Source: Lasiodiplodia sp. COLG20
Taxonomy: Eukaryota; Ascomycota; Dothideomycetes; Botryosphaeriales; Botryosphaeriaceae
Direction: 5' to 3'
Length of the DNA stretch: 64,000 nt
NCBI GenBank assembly: GCA_009801085.1
Contig: VNWV01000001.1
Coordinates: 1,488,001 to 1,552,000 of the forward strand
The notes below the pieces were generated by a model. The model saw only the letters and a program-made list of their open reading frames with translations, was not told where the DNA came from and did not search any database. How positions within the stretch are numbered: position 1 is the first letter of the stretch; each line of letters begins with the position of its first letter. The position numbers and the translations under genes are program-made. Shown here one piece after another: positions 9,060 to 19,029 of the stretch.

Positions 9060-12000
9060 GCCATTGTAGCCTAGACCAAATTAGGAATTCCGGCTCGTGT
9101 TGGCCAAAGGTGAGGTCGAAGGCTCTTCCACCTGCTTCCGGGAGACTCCAGTTCTCTGAGTTCCCGCGTCCTCTTGGGATAGCCAGCATGTGAGTGGTGC
9201 TGTCGCCCTTTCTGCATTTCTGACGAACGGTCTTGGCGCTCATGGCCGCATCTCCGGCAGAGCATTGATGCTCTGGACCCAGCCTGCTCCCCGACAACCC
9301 ATATACTTCGTCCCCGACTGGTCCTTCGCCGACATGCGGATTATCACGCCATTCACTATCGCCCCAGAACCCCCGTCGTCCGCTCCAAGCTCAGTCATAC
9401 CCTCTCCGCCCGCCAGATACGACCGCGTCTTCGAATCTCGCCCGTCGCCTCGGCCCGCAACGAGCACGACACGCAGAAACCCCGCACGCCCATCACGGAA
9501 GGCTCCAGAGAAGATTTATGTCCGGCACCAAAATACTGACACCCTGATTGCGCAACCTCGCGTGCGCCGAACAGGAGAGATTTTCGTTGCTCGCTGCACC
9601 GAGCAAGGCGTTCAGCAACGCCAAATGCAAGTAGCTTGCCGGCAAAGCTCGAAGACACTTCGTTCGAGGATAATCGCACCATCGATCTCACAGTCATTAA
9701 CATCTCTTGAAACGGTAAGGAGGCGTATGGGCCGTCAGCTTTCCCCTCATCCACGCCGCATCGCGCATCTGAAAGCGCCTCTCCAAGAGCGCCTACTCCC
9801 GCCCCAGACATTCGCTGACGTATCTTTCCAGTAGTTACCTGTGCTTGGAACCCCCGCTTCCTTGCTTCATCGCCCTCCGTCCGCCGCCGCTTCAAGGCTC
9901 GAAAAGACGCTCCGCCGCCCCCACTAGTACCGCAAATACAATCCACAATGCCGCATAATTGGGGAGGGGAAATCTGACAATGAAGGGAGAGATCCTCGCG
10001 GCCGCACTGCTCCGCCTCACAAGGCTGCCGCTGGTTGCGTGCTTGGAGCCGCGGCACTTCACGGGCCTGTCGGGCATGAAACGGCGCGGCAGCGGATGGA
10101 TTGGCGCGGCGCTCAGCCTGCCTGCCATGCACAGCAGCACCTGGCACAGCAAGGGACGCTGGTCCCGGCCATGGACGGTGGAACGGGCAACGTGGAGAGC
10201 GGAAATGGTGGCAGCGCTGCCCTTCAAACTCAAGCACTGCCTCAACGCTCGGCGGCTGGCACCGTCTCAGGCTCAGGCTGGCGATGATTCTTCCGTCCGG
10301 CTGCCACATGCGTGCACCATAGCCGTGCTGCCCGCCACGCTCGAGCGGACTGGGCACGGCGTTCCTCTCTGGACGGCCAGGAGCCGCCGCTACTGCTGCC
10401 GCCACCGCCTGGGCAAGACTGCGGCTAGACCAGACGACAAGAGTGACTTCAGGCTTCCCAGCTCCTCCAGTACGGATGGATGCCTTCCTCCATTGTGCGG
10501 TATCAATGACAACAGCAGTCATGGCCTCTGGCATTCCCCATGGTCTCCCGCGGCTGCTACATGCTGAGGTTCGCGTGCCAGGCAGGCCATGGTCCTCTCG
10601 GCAGGTCCAGTGGTTCCTGGAGGTCTTACGAAGCGGAGATAGGCATAACCACGTTTGGTGAGGCTTGCTATGTGCGAAGGACCCTTTCTATGAACCTACA
10701 GGTTGTGTGAATCCCGCAATGGATGAGAGGTACGTGCCACCCACGTCGAGTTTTATTGGCGCCAATGTCCCTGAGCCCTACAGACTGATCCGCCAGAGGT
10801 AGCACGATCAGGTCAAACAAGTCTTCGGCATGCCCCATGCCCCGCAAAACACGATGACAAGACGAAGGTGCAAAGTGCCTTTTGCCTGATCACTTCAATA
10901 GCCAAGCCAACAGCTTAGTACAGGGAACGAGACGAAAAGATCGAGGTAGGGCTGAGATTTTGATTCAAAGCTTTGACGCGTTCAAGCGGCTTACATATGG
11001 GCCATGGCCAGAGTAGGCTCGTGTTAGTGGACTAGGCCGCGCTCAAGTGCAGATCAGCGCCGTTCGAGTCAACACGTCTATCCGGACCCACCGCAGATCA
11101 ACAGTTCTTTCAGCTACATCTTACGAGCGCAACAATTAGAATCCGTATTTCCAGATCAGGTGCAAAGGGCCAAGCAGGCTTAAGACAATATAGTCCGCTT
11201 CGTTCAACCGAGAGTCAGCACCGCTTGCTACAGGATCTTCACGCATCGCAATGTTGGGGACGATTTCGGCGACAGGTGCTAGATATACTTGCAGGAAAAA
11301 GGGAGTTGTGTTTGGAGAGGCTGCAACGACAAGAAGGTCACACAGAAGGCTCTATTTTCAAGGATCTACTATTGTAGTGGAGTTGACTGCACCACGATGA
11401 TCGTCATCACTGTGGAATACGGATGCGAGTCGCTCGTGCAGATGAACCCTGTTTAAAGCTCCCACTAACCATGCAGTCCTACTCGCCAGACGGAAATGAG
11501 CGAGACAACAGCTTGTGATGCATGTTTCCGCCTTTTTGTCTTCCTCTCTGAGTGTGTAGGGTCCACTCTCATCCAGGTGGCGTGATACTGGAACACATCG
11601 TTGTTGCCGGTACGATGAATCTCCTTCTCTGGCATCGTGCAGGAAAAGGGAAAGCAAGAGACAAGAACCCAATCTCACCGCCACTTCTCCACGACCGCTT
11701 CACGCAACATCGCAGATCTCAAAATACGCAGCAGCAAATGATGTTGAACAAGCCCTCGCGGGGCACAGTGTAATATTGAAAGTTTGAACAGTACTCAAAT
11801 CAATTCCTCAATGCCATGCCACCACGGCATCCTGATGCATGAGTCGCCAAAATACGCCGTTTCCAGTTTCGTGTTAAACGCATGCGTTGATCCCGGCGCG
11901 CGCATGTTCCGCTCTTCCCGCGCGGCGTTCCCCTGGCCGCATCACCCTGCGTAAAAAGTCCCAGTATAATACAGCTCGTGAAGGGTAAAAGAAAACAAAG

Positions 12001-12154
12001 TGCGAAGGCACCGTGCGTGTGTGCGCGCAGCGTCATGAAGTCGGTAGGCGGGCGTCTCCAGTCCCGTTTCCTCGCCGCGCTGCGGTGCGGTGCACCTGTG
12101 CAATTAAATAGTCGAAGATGTGTGTCGCGTGTGTGCCCGTCTTCCAGGGCTCGC
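9060..12154. other. Long stretch without a supported gene
   Basis: Between 9,190 and 10,570 several frames on both strands are open at once (up to 379 codons on the minus strand), which is expected by chance in GC-rich DNA; none has recognisable domains or matching splice sites. 10,600-11,800 contains only short frames. A plus-strand CACTAAC plus CATGCAG at about 11,460 resembles an intron end, but no donor partners it. Confidence 0.4.
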
Positions 12155-12367
12155 TCATGCTTCGGCCATGTTGGCGTGCTTGGCGCGCAGCTTCTCGTTG
12201 ACCTTCTTCAGGTGCTTCTTGCGGAAGTAGATGATGACCATGGCCATGACGAGGAGGGCGATGAAGCCGAAGAAAAGGGCGATGAAGATCTCGTTGTTGG
12301 AAAGCTGCATCTTGGCGGGCTCGTCGGTGCTGGGTGTCTCGGCGTCGTGGGGAGAAGAAAACGTCAT
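12155..12367 (-). CDS. Small single-pass membrane protein, 70 aa
   Basis: I chose the ATG at 12367 because upstream in-frame codons belong to a leader that contains a good intron (GTACGT donor at 12485, GCTAAC branch, CCACAG acceptor near 12426). The product has a short acidic N-terminus (SPHDAETPSTDEPAK), one strong helix at about 27-48 (IFIALFFGFIALLVMAMVII), and a basic tail beginning YFRKKHLKK that ends in AEA. A start at the inner methionine (residue 20) is also possible. I do not recognise a family; one-helix proteins of this size occur as subunits of membrane complexes, but no partner is evident. The leader intron strongly supports a transcribed gene. Confidence 0.7.
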   Translation of the reverse strand: MTFSSPHDAETPSTDEPAKMQLSNNEIFIALFFGFIALLVMAMVIIYFRKKHLKKVNEKLRAKHANMAEA

Positions 12368-12489
12368 GCGGAGACTGAGGCGGAGGTTGGGTGGTTGTGG
12401 TTGTAAGGAGCGTGGGTGCGATCTGTGGATGATTGGCGTTAGCGCATGATCTGCATCATCAATGAGGGAGCGGGCCTGCACGTACAGAG

Positions 12490-13990
12490 AGCGTGGTGTA
12501 TCGAGCAGTGGTCCTCAAATGAGTGGCAGCAAAGTGGCTGTTGCTGGCAGCGAGTTGGTATGCAGACTGGTGGAGAGCAGCGAAGGCGACGGATTCCTCG
12601 TAAAAGAAGGAAACGGGGGACACAGGGCTGCTTTAAACCATCACGACGACGGCGGTGCCCAAATTTACCCACACGACGGGATTCCCTTATCTCTAACGAA
12701 ACAGGGCCACACGCGACTCCACAAGAGCAAAAAGCAAAAATAAACCAACTTTTGCGCCTCCCCCGGTCGTTCGTTTGCTTGGCACCGTTGTCGGCGTCCG
12801 CCCGTATCATCGTATTCATTTCCACCGCCGCCTCGATCCAGCTTCGCGCCGCAATGCGAATGAGTGGTGCGCGCCCGCCCACACCCACCTAGTCAAGTTT
12901 CGCCGGCGTCCGACCGCAAAGAGCGACGTCGTCGCATCGTATTGCACGACTCTCGTTTCATAAATAGAACCTGCTCTTGTTTGGCACTAAAACTGCCCGC
13001 GCGCGCGCACGCACAGGGACGGCACGCCTGGGTCGCCAAAGGAAACAAGCTCTCTCGTAAGGCTGAGGCGGCGAGCGCGGAGTACAGGCCGACCCCTGGC
13101 GCGGGCGGAATGAACATCGACCAAGATTGGCTGTCGGTTATAGGGTGTTTAACCGAGTCGGGCAGGAATCAATGAAACGGAGCCAGTTAGCGCGCCGGGT
13201 TTTTGTGTCGCTATCGTACGCTTTTGCCGAGAAAGGATTCCAAGGATCTGCTTGGCTTCGGCTTCGCCGGGCGACTGTTCCGTCGTATCGCTTGCCGACT
13301 CCTCCGCCGTTGCGGCCCGCCGTTGTCGTCGTCCTGCAGGTTTATCTTTGATTGTTGGTGGCGATGGTGGTGCATTCTGTATGGAGTCGGCCGGCCGCGC
13401 AGGATCGGCGGAAATATGGCTGTTGCCGCGTTTCGGGGGAGATGTGCGGGAGGAGTGTGGAGACGTCGCGGGTTGAAGAGGGCGGCAATGACATGGGTGG
13501 AGGAAAAGGCGCTTGCCGGTTCGCAGATAGAGTTCGCACTGACTCGCGATGCAACGCCCTGGTGTTGCAGATGTTAATTGCTGCCCGCCACCCACCGGAA
13601 GAAAAATGTGTCGCGCGTCATAAAGGGCATTTCTCGCCTCCGCTCGGCACACACTGTGACGTCGGATCGAGTTGTCAGCTGCGATGTTTTCTCTGCGTGC
13701 TTGCAGCACTCACCGCCCGCTCAACTCCAGCATTGCGGCAATACGATGTCAATTTACTACCCGCCGGGACGACCCGCGCGCTATGCTGGCAAGTTGAAAC
13801 AGGGCTGAACAATGTCTTTCGGCTGCAGTGGTCGGGAATTAATTCAGACTTCTAAGCTTCGCAGTCTCGCCGTTCCGCAACCTAAACTATTTTCACCGGC
13901 GTCAAATCAGCTTTGAGTTTTAAGCAAATCAAATTTTCCAGAGATCCCGCCCAGCAAATCAGCCAGTGAAGTGCGCGCTTGAGCTGCCTA
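12490..13990. other. Upstream region and gene-poor DNA
   Basis: This holds the probable promoter of the 12155 gene and then sequence with overlapping short frames on both strands. No convincing gene. It ends where the first snoRNA array begins. Confidence 0.45.
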
Positions 13991-14677
13991 TGTAGCCATC
14001 CACTAGAAGAATTATTCTATTCGCGTCTGAAGTGAGACCCTCAGCCTTGGTTCTGGCTCACCCCGGCTTTTCGTACGCCTCGTGCGTGGACCAAGAGTTC
14101 ACGAAGCGACCCATGTCGAAAAGCTCGAAGTCAGACATGCCTGACACTCACGCTCATAACCTTCCAGTATTATGCTTCAGTTGCTAAATCCCGCACGCAA
14201 TCACTTAGTTCTGCCTACGTAGGTTTCCGTCGCGGAGAAGTCTCCGCACGGGTGAGCCGACGATGCTCCGCTCGCCGTGGAAAAATCCTACAAAAGTCGA
14301 CATTAGCATGTGTTTCAGCTAAGGGTGAAACTTTTCAATGTGTTTCAAGCTGCGGGAATCAGAGATACAGCGTTGTACTCATAGAAGAACTCAAGTTGCA
14401 CAAGTAGGTTTTGTCGTCATGTAAGCCGCAGGAGGATGGTCTTTGCACACTTACTTTTCCGGCTGACCTGACCACTTCAGTGGCCCTGCCTCAGGCGGTG
14501 ACGAACACCCCCAATCCACCTGTGCCTTGTAATTGTGGAAAATTGAACCATTCGAGTACGCGGACAGCGAGCTATCAAGCCTGGGCTCTTGCGAAATTCC
14601 TGCGAAAGATAGAAAAGCCATGTTAGCTGCTGCTTACATGAATCGGACGAGATGAAAACGGTGATAGAACGAATTCA

Positions 14678-14801
14678 GCCTCTCAGTCCAGCTCAAGGTT
14701 GTCATCGCGGAAACCCAGGCGACCCTCAGCCCGGAAGCGTCAGGAGCGGTTCGCTTAACAGTGTAGTTAGGAGCGGCTTTGCCACTCCTCATCATTGAGG
14801 C
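14678..14801 (-). ncRNA. Box C/D snoRNA candidate 1-b
   Basis: C box AUGAUGA at 14795..14789; D box CUGA at 14686..14683; perfect 5-bp terminal stem GCCUC/GAGGC. Possible D' CUGA at 14743 or 14729. Intron donor GTCAGT at 14840, acceptor CAG at 14602..14600 after GCTAACATGG. The bases 5' of D read AACCTTGAGCTGGA. Confidence 0.7.
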
Positions 14802-15004
14802 TCAGAATATGGACAGGGCAGAGTGAGGGAGATGACTGACCTGTCAGTATGCGGCTTATGCCAGGATCGACGAGCGTCTGTCGTCGGCGCAGCGTAGCGC
14901 TTGGAGAACGGCTTCGGTTGGATGAGTCTGACCTGATAAGCGTGAAGGTGGTCAGCAGGCTGTCGTAGAGCGAACAGGAACAGAAACAGCAATGACGCAT
15001 GGGG

Positions 15005-15123
15005 TGCCTAAGTCAGTCGAAGGTGGTGTTCTCATACTCAACCTAAGCGCCAAAACTCAGGCCTTGCGACCGGTTTGGAGCGGTTGAGTTTTTGAATCTC
15101 TTTGCAATTCATCATGAAGGGCA
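15005..15123 (-). ncRNA. Box C/D snoRNA candidate 1-c
   Basis: C box AUGAUGA at 15115..15109, D box CUGA at 15016..15013, D' CUGA at 15060..15057. UGCC/GGCA pairs outside a 4-nt spacer on each side. Donor GTGAGC at 15156. The interior (ACCGGTCGCAAGGCCTGA) is similar to candidate 1-d, so the two are probably duplicates. Confidence 0.6.
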
Positions 15124-15309
15124 GAACCAAAATGTCAGCAACTGGAACTTGCTCACCGGGGGTTCCAATCGCCTGTCTGTGGTCGAACATTCCATAAAGG
15201 GATCTCAGGATGGGCTGCGCAACAAGCTGGGCTTGCCATGACCTAGGCAGTATGGAGTGTCAGCTTTCATGGAGGACAGAAGAACGAAAACAACGGTGAA
15301 ACTCGGGGT

Positions 15310-15420
15310 GCTTAAATCAGACGAAGTTGCTCTCATGCTCAACCCAGGCGCCGATACTCAGGCTTTGCGGTCGGTTTCGAGCGGTGGAATGCGAAGTTCT
15401 TTACATTGGATCATGACGAA
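15310..15420 (-). ncRNA. Degenerate box C/D snoRNA candidate 1-d
   Basis: Paralogue of 1-c by its interior (GACCGCAAAGCCTGAGTATC, CGCCTGGGTTGAGCATGAGA). D at 15320..15317 and D' at 15361..15358 are intact, but the C box reads CATGATCC (15414..15408) and no terminal stem is seen. Donor GTGAGT at 15451. It may be a decaying copy. Confidence 0.4.
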
Positions 15421-15610
15421 AAAAAAGAATTGAATCGCTGGAGTCACTCACCCGTGATGTCCAGCGCTTTTCTGAGGTCCAAGATTTCACAATGCGAGTA
15501 CATGCGGCGTCTTGTCCTCTATAAAGGAGGAAGTCCTGCCGAGATCTCTGGCACTCAATTTCAGCATACTGTACATGAAAGGTGACGTGGAAAGGTGATA
15601 GCCAGACAAG

Positions 15611-15734
15611 TCCACTCAGATGATTCTGTTCGCGTTGCCAACCCAGACCGCTGACCACGCAGCCTCATGGCCAGCGGCGCTGGTTGACTAGAATGTAGCT
15701 AGACTTTTCGGCAGAAACCGGTCATCATCGTAGA
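15611..15734 (-). ncRNA. Box C/D snoRNA candidate 1-e
   Basis: C box AUGAUGA 15728..15722, D box CUGA 15619..15616, terminal stem UCUAC/GUGGA (one G-U pair). The upstream exon ends with two overlapping donors, GTAAGG and GTCAGTG. The interior block CTGGGTTGGCAACGCGAAC is shared with 1-f, 1-g and 1-h. Confidence 0.7.
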
Positions 15735-15864
15735 AAGAATTTGCAGTGCGCATCACTGACCTTACGTATTCTCGAGTGATTTATGAATTTTCCAAGGCCC
15801 TGCTATGACATAATTAGCACGATGCTCAAGAGATTCAGTGACGTCGAGAAAGAATTGTCGTGCG

Positions 15865-15977
15865 TCCACTCAGACAGCTTTGTTCGCATTGTCAACCCAG
15901 ACAGCTGACCTACGCCAGCGGGGTGGTTGACTAAACTGTACTGTTCAACGGGCCATGGCCCGTCATCATGGTAGAAG
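15865..15977 (-). ncRNA. Box C/D snoRNA candidate 1-f
   Basis: C box AUGAUGA 15971..15965, D box CUGA 15873..15870, same UCUAC/GUGGA stem as 1-e. Donor GTCAGTG at 16010; branch GCTAAT and acceptor CATAGCAG at 15802..15800. Just inside the C box, CGGGCCATGGCCCG forms a palindrome. The bases 5' of D (ACAAAGCTGT) differ from 1-e (ACAGAATCAT). Confidence 0.7.
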
Positions 15978-16114
15978 GAATGGGAGGTGTGCTAGGGGGG
16001 TCACTGACCGGATGTGTTCTCGAGTGACTGGTGCGTTTTCAAACTTCCTGCTCGGACTGAATTAGCAAGACGCTCAGAAAAAAACAGCGACGTTGGGAAG
16101 GAATGAGTAGTTTG

Positions 16115-16242
16115 AAAAGTCAGAAACGCTCAATGTGCGCATCGCCAACCCAGACAACCGAACACCTAGTCTTGCAACCGGATGGCCGGTATGGTTGACT
16201 AAACTGTATCCTGTCTGGGCCATGGCCCGGTCATCATAGAAG
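16115..16242 (-). ncRNA. Box C/D snoRNA candidate 1-g
   Basis: C box AUGAUGA 16237..16231, D box CUGA 16123..16120; I find no clear terminal stem. Shares the CGGGCCATGGCCC and AGTTTAGTCAACCA blocks with 1-f. Donor GTCAGTG at 16274, acceptor GAGCAG at 16050..16048. Confidence 0.55.
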
Positions 16243-16381
16243 GCAGGGGTGTGGTAGGGCTGAGCGTCACTGACCTTGGCATTCTCAAACGCGGTGCACG
16301 GCTCTCATGGTCCTGCGATGACTGGAATTAGCCAGCGGTCTTGGAAACACGATGTGGTCGAGGGGAACAGTGGGTGTGGTG

Positions 16382-16498
16382 TCGTGTCAGGGAGAGCTGA
16401 GGTTTTTTCGCATGGCCAACTCGGACAACCAACACCGAGCCATAGAGCCAGATGCCAGCGTGGTTGACTGAAATGTTCTTTCATTGTCATCACAAAGG
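16382..16498 (-). ncRNA. Box C/D snoRNA candidate 1-h
   Basis: C box GUGAUGA 16493..16487, D box CUGA 16390..16387. Diverged member of the 1-e/f/g set (GAGTTGGCCATGCGAA block). Donor GTCAGTA at 16557, acceptor ATCGCAG at 16315..16313. No clear stem. Confidence 0.5.
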
Positions 16499-16674
16499 AC
16501 GTGTGTCTGTGTGTGTATGGGAGTGTGTGTGCGCATTTTCAGTGGAGAGATACTGACCCCGGCGCTTTCCGGGCTTCATCTACTAGATTTATCGAGCTCA
16601 TCCTACTACTTCAAGGTTAGCCAGCTACCTCGAAAGACCAGTGATCGCGAAGCGTAAGTATGGACACAAGTGAG

Positions 16675-16751
16675 CCTCTCAGACTGACACGAATCTGTAG
16701 TAATCATGAACCGAAAGCAAGTAATAGGCCTTTGCAGTATCATCATCGAGG
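16675..16751 (-). ncRNA. Box C/D snoRNA candidate 1-i
   Basis: Compact unit: C box AUGAUGA 16746..16740, D box CUGA 16682..16679, perfect CCUC/GAGG stem, a C'-like CATGATTA between them. Donor GTAAGT at 16797; the next acceptor downstream is near 16,608 after GCTAACCTTG. Size is typical for the class. Confidence 0.65.
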
Positions 16752-16928
16752 AGGGGTGTGGATGTTGAAGCAAAAGGTCTGACTTACCGAGGGCATTTGG
16801 CTCCGTCACTTGGCCGTGCAAAGCCGGTGAGGATCGGCAGCGATGAGGCTGAGGGATTGCCCCTGCGAAATGCTTGATGTTAGCTCAGATCCTTGTAAAA
16901 GCGGGATGATGCAAAGGTGGACAAGTGA

Positions 16929-17083
16929 AGCCTCTAGTCAGGCGAGAAAATTCTCGCTCGATTTTTCTCAACAACGTCAACCCAGGCTCCCATACCCCCA
17001 GCTCCAAGAGCCAAGGCCAGAGGCAGGTGGGGTTGACTTAGCGTGCAGTGTATTGGGCCAAAAGGCACTCATCATACGAGGCT
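16929..17083 (-). ncRNA. Box C/D snoRNA candidate 1-j (long)
   Basis: C box AUGAUGA 17075..17069, D box CUGA 16941..16938, perfect 6-bp stem AGCCUC/GAGGCU with short spacers. The 138-nt C-to-D span is longer than usual and includes the array-wide CCTGGGTTGACG block. Donor GTCAGT at 17118, acceptor TTCGCAG at 16865..16863. Confidence 0.6.
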
Positions 17084-17242
17084 GTCATGTGCAGGCGAGA
17101 GGAGTTGGGAAGACTGACCGTTTTTCGCAAAGTCCACAAGCGGCATGCTCGACCTGAAGCCCTGCGAGGAAGAAAACAAACATCAGCGTCTGCCTTAACA
17201 AAGATCTTGAAACAAACAGCTAAGGCGAGGTGAGGTTCGCTT

Positions 17243-17430
17243 CTCAGGCGCTCAATGTTGCCAAAGCCAACCACAAGGTCAGCCGTAGCATCGCTTCTCG
17301 CCATCCTCACTCCCACACTCGCTTGCCACCGAAGCCAGGCTCTCAACAAGGAGGGGTCTCGGCAGCGCACGAGGCAGTTGCTCCGGCGCGGTTGGCATAC
17401 ACTCAGTGTACGTTTGTTCATCATGAAAGC
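17243..17430 (-). ncRNA. Possible box C/D snoRNA 1-k
   Basis: C box AUGAUGA 17424..17418 lies in an intron with donor GTCAGT at 17471 and acceptor CTCGCAG at 17164..17162. The D box is ambiguous: 17282..17279, or about 17246..17243, where AAGC could pair with GCUU beside the C box. Treat as unresolved. Confidence 0.35.
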
Positions 17431-17756
17431 AGAGGGTGGGCGCGGGCTGTGGCTCGGAGTTCGGAACTGACCTTGCAAGTGTGGGCGCTGTTGGGGCTGC
17501 TCGCAAGATTTTGCGATAAGATCTGGAGGGCGGTGCTAGCGGCGGAGGTATTCGGAGTCTGAGAGAGGACGAAGCGGGAGCGGAGGGAGCCGACGACTGG
17601 ATGGGTTGTCGGGTGAGCGGCGGGAGGCTTTGGAGGAGGGTCATTGGCGCTGCCGACGGGCGCGACGCGCTGCGGTGGTTGCGAAGGTCTGTGAAGGAGT
17701 ACTTGTCAGTTGAACGTTCAGTAAGGAAAGATGAGGACGATGGCGATGGGAGATAA

Positions 17757-17848
17757 TTGGATCAGGGAGGGTTTTGGCGTCAGTGTGACACAGGTCATGA
17801 ACCGGATCACCTCAGCGGTTAATCGCTGTATTTTGTTCATCATAAAAG
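17757..17848 (-). ncRNA. Box C/D snoRNA candidate 1-l
   Basis: C box AUGAUGA 17843..17837, D' CUGA 17815..17812, D box CUGA 17765..17762. The block TGACGCCAAAACC 5' of D recurs as TGACGCAAAA in 1-m and 1-n. The exon upstream ends AAGATAAGTGATC with no standard GT at the expected place. Acceptor TTCACAG at 17691..17689. Confidence 0.5.
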
Positions 17849-18024
17849 AAAAAAGGGATGTGTGATGGCATGAGGAGATCACTTATCTTGAAAGGGCCAC
17901 GGGAGGATGACCCGCATCAATCAAGCTGCGCAGCAAGCTACTTCAAGAGTGAAGATCTGCGGAGTGGTAGACGTTAGCTAAGAGCCCAGCAAGGAAAGAC
18001 AACGACGACAGCAGTGTAAGAGTG

Positions 18025-18132
18025 TAGGATCAGCTATGCGCCTGTTCAAACGCGGGAGATTTTGCGTCATGCGAACCCAGGTAGGTTCGCGTCAGATTTT
18101 AATCTTCGGAATTTTTTTGGTCATCATGAGGA
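18025..18132 (-). ncRNA. Box C/D snoRNA candidate 1-m
   Basis: C box AUGAUGA 18127..18121, D' CUGA 18095..18092, D box CUGA 18033..18030; bases before D read GAACAGGCGCATAG. Close duplicate of 1-n. Acceptor CCGCAG at 17959..17957 after GCTAACGTC; upstream exon ends AAGATACGTGATT. Confidence 0.6.
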
Positions 18133-18305
18133 AAGAGGAAGTGGGATGGGATGAGGAATCACGTATCTTGAAAGAGCCATCGAGGTAAGGTCTGAGTCAA
18201 TCGATCCGGGCGGCAAGGTGCCTCTGCAATGGAGATCTGCGGAGTAGTAGACGTTAGCTGACAGCCTAGTGAGGAAATTCAAGGACGACAGCAGTGTAGG
18301 AAGTA

Positions 18306-18416
18306 TAGGATCAGCCATGCGCCTGTTCAACGCGGGAGGTTTTGCGTCATGCGAACCTAGGTCGTGAACCGGTTCGACTAAGAGCTTAGTCTCTGATTTT
18401 TTGGTCATCATTGTGG
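18306..18416 (-). ncRNA. Box C/D snoRNA candidate 1-n
   Basis: C box AUGAUGA 18411..18405, D box CUGA 18314..18311; bases before D read GAACAGGCGCATGG, nearly the same as 1-m. Donor GTAAGT at 18453, acceptor at 18239..18237 after GCTAACGTC. Confidence 0.6.
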
Positions 18417-18550
18417 GACAGGTGAGGTGCAGTGCGAAAATAAAATGACTTACTTTGGTGAGAAGACGCCAGCTGGGGCATCTTGTAATCTGTCTGACAC
18501 GTTATCAAGAGGCAACCGAATGGAGGGCAGCAAGCAAGGTGAAGGGAAAC

Positions 18551-18643
18551 AGTAGTCAGACAAAATTTTTCGCGTCATTGAGACCGCGACCCGAAGGCCT
18601 GGTTACTAGGCGTGAAGTGCTGTGATTTTTGTCATCATAGAGA
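18551..18643 (-). ncRNA. Box C/D snoRNA candidate 1-o
   Basis: C box AUGAUGA 18638..18632, D box CUGA 18559..18556; TGACGCGAAAA relates it to 1-l to 1-n. Donor GTAAGC at 18679. The exon upstream (18726..18680) has acceptor CACTACAG after GCTGAC. Confidence 0.55.
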
Positions 18644-19016
18644 GGAGGTGAAGCGCGGGAGGATCAAAGGACGGCTTACCTTCTTCGCAAGACGAAGCCA
18701 TAATCGGAGCGGACAGGACGCGCAGTCTGTAGTGTGGAGGGACGTCAGCGCGAATCATAACAAGTTGCGACCAGAGTGGCAAAGTACTCAGCGCGAAGTC
18801 AGGCGACGCGAGGATGAGGCGGGCAGAAAACACTTACCGATAATGCAGTCGCGCCATGAAGAGGCGGACTGGAGTCAAGCGCAATGAAGCTGAAGGCGAC
18901 TCGAGTGGAGCAGAAGCTACAAATATCTTGCATTGGGGCAGTGGAGAGGTTGGGGGAGGAGGAGGCGCGAATGGGAGGAAGAGGTTATGGAGGAGGATCG
19001 GTGGTAGGCGTTGGGG

Positions 19017-19024
19017 TTTTTATA
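19017..19024 (-). promoter_or_regulatory. TATA box of snoRNA array 1
   Basis: Minus-strand GGGTATAAAAACCCC. It sits just upstream of the first exon of the array and resembles the boxes in repeat copies R2 (GGGTATATAAACCCC) and R4 (CCTATAAATACCCC). Confidence 0.5.
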
Positions 19025-19029
19025 CCCAG

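Larger units (their letters stand above)
14000..18990 (-). ncRNA. Multi-intron non-coding host transcript, snoRNA array 1
   Basis: On the minus strand a series of small exons is defined by a branch site plus CAG/TAG acceptor on one side and a donor on the other. Examples: 18726..18680, 16862..16798, 17161..17119, 16312..16275, 16047..16011, 15799..15761, 15242..15157, 14932..14841. Exon lengths (37-217 nt) are not multiples of three and carry no shared reading frame, so I call the RNA non-coding. Nearly every intron contains a C box 30-100 nt after the donor and a D box before the branch site. A TATA box at 19017-19024 would place transcription start near 18,985; the first intron (18837..18727) is short and has no snoRNA. 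Intron-encoded C/D snoRNAs released after splicing are well known in eukaryotes, and non-coding hosts (vertebrate GAS5/UHG type) are the model here. Exact 3' end unknown. Confidence 0.7.

Noticed and set aside
9395..10534. 379-codon minus-strand frame, and plus-strand frames over 9190-10567
   Set aside because: All frames are open together in GC-rich DNA. None has motifs, a leader intron or consistent composition, so chance openness is more likely than a gene.
11400..11420. C-box-like GTGATGA near 11,404 as a further snoRNA
   Set aside because: No partner D box at suitable distance, no terminal stem and only a weak donor nearby.
14411..14626. 71-codon plus-strand frame within array 1
   Set aside because: It crosses minus-strand splice motifs and a large part of one host exon, and has no start context or homologue-like composition.
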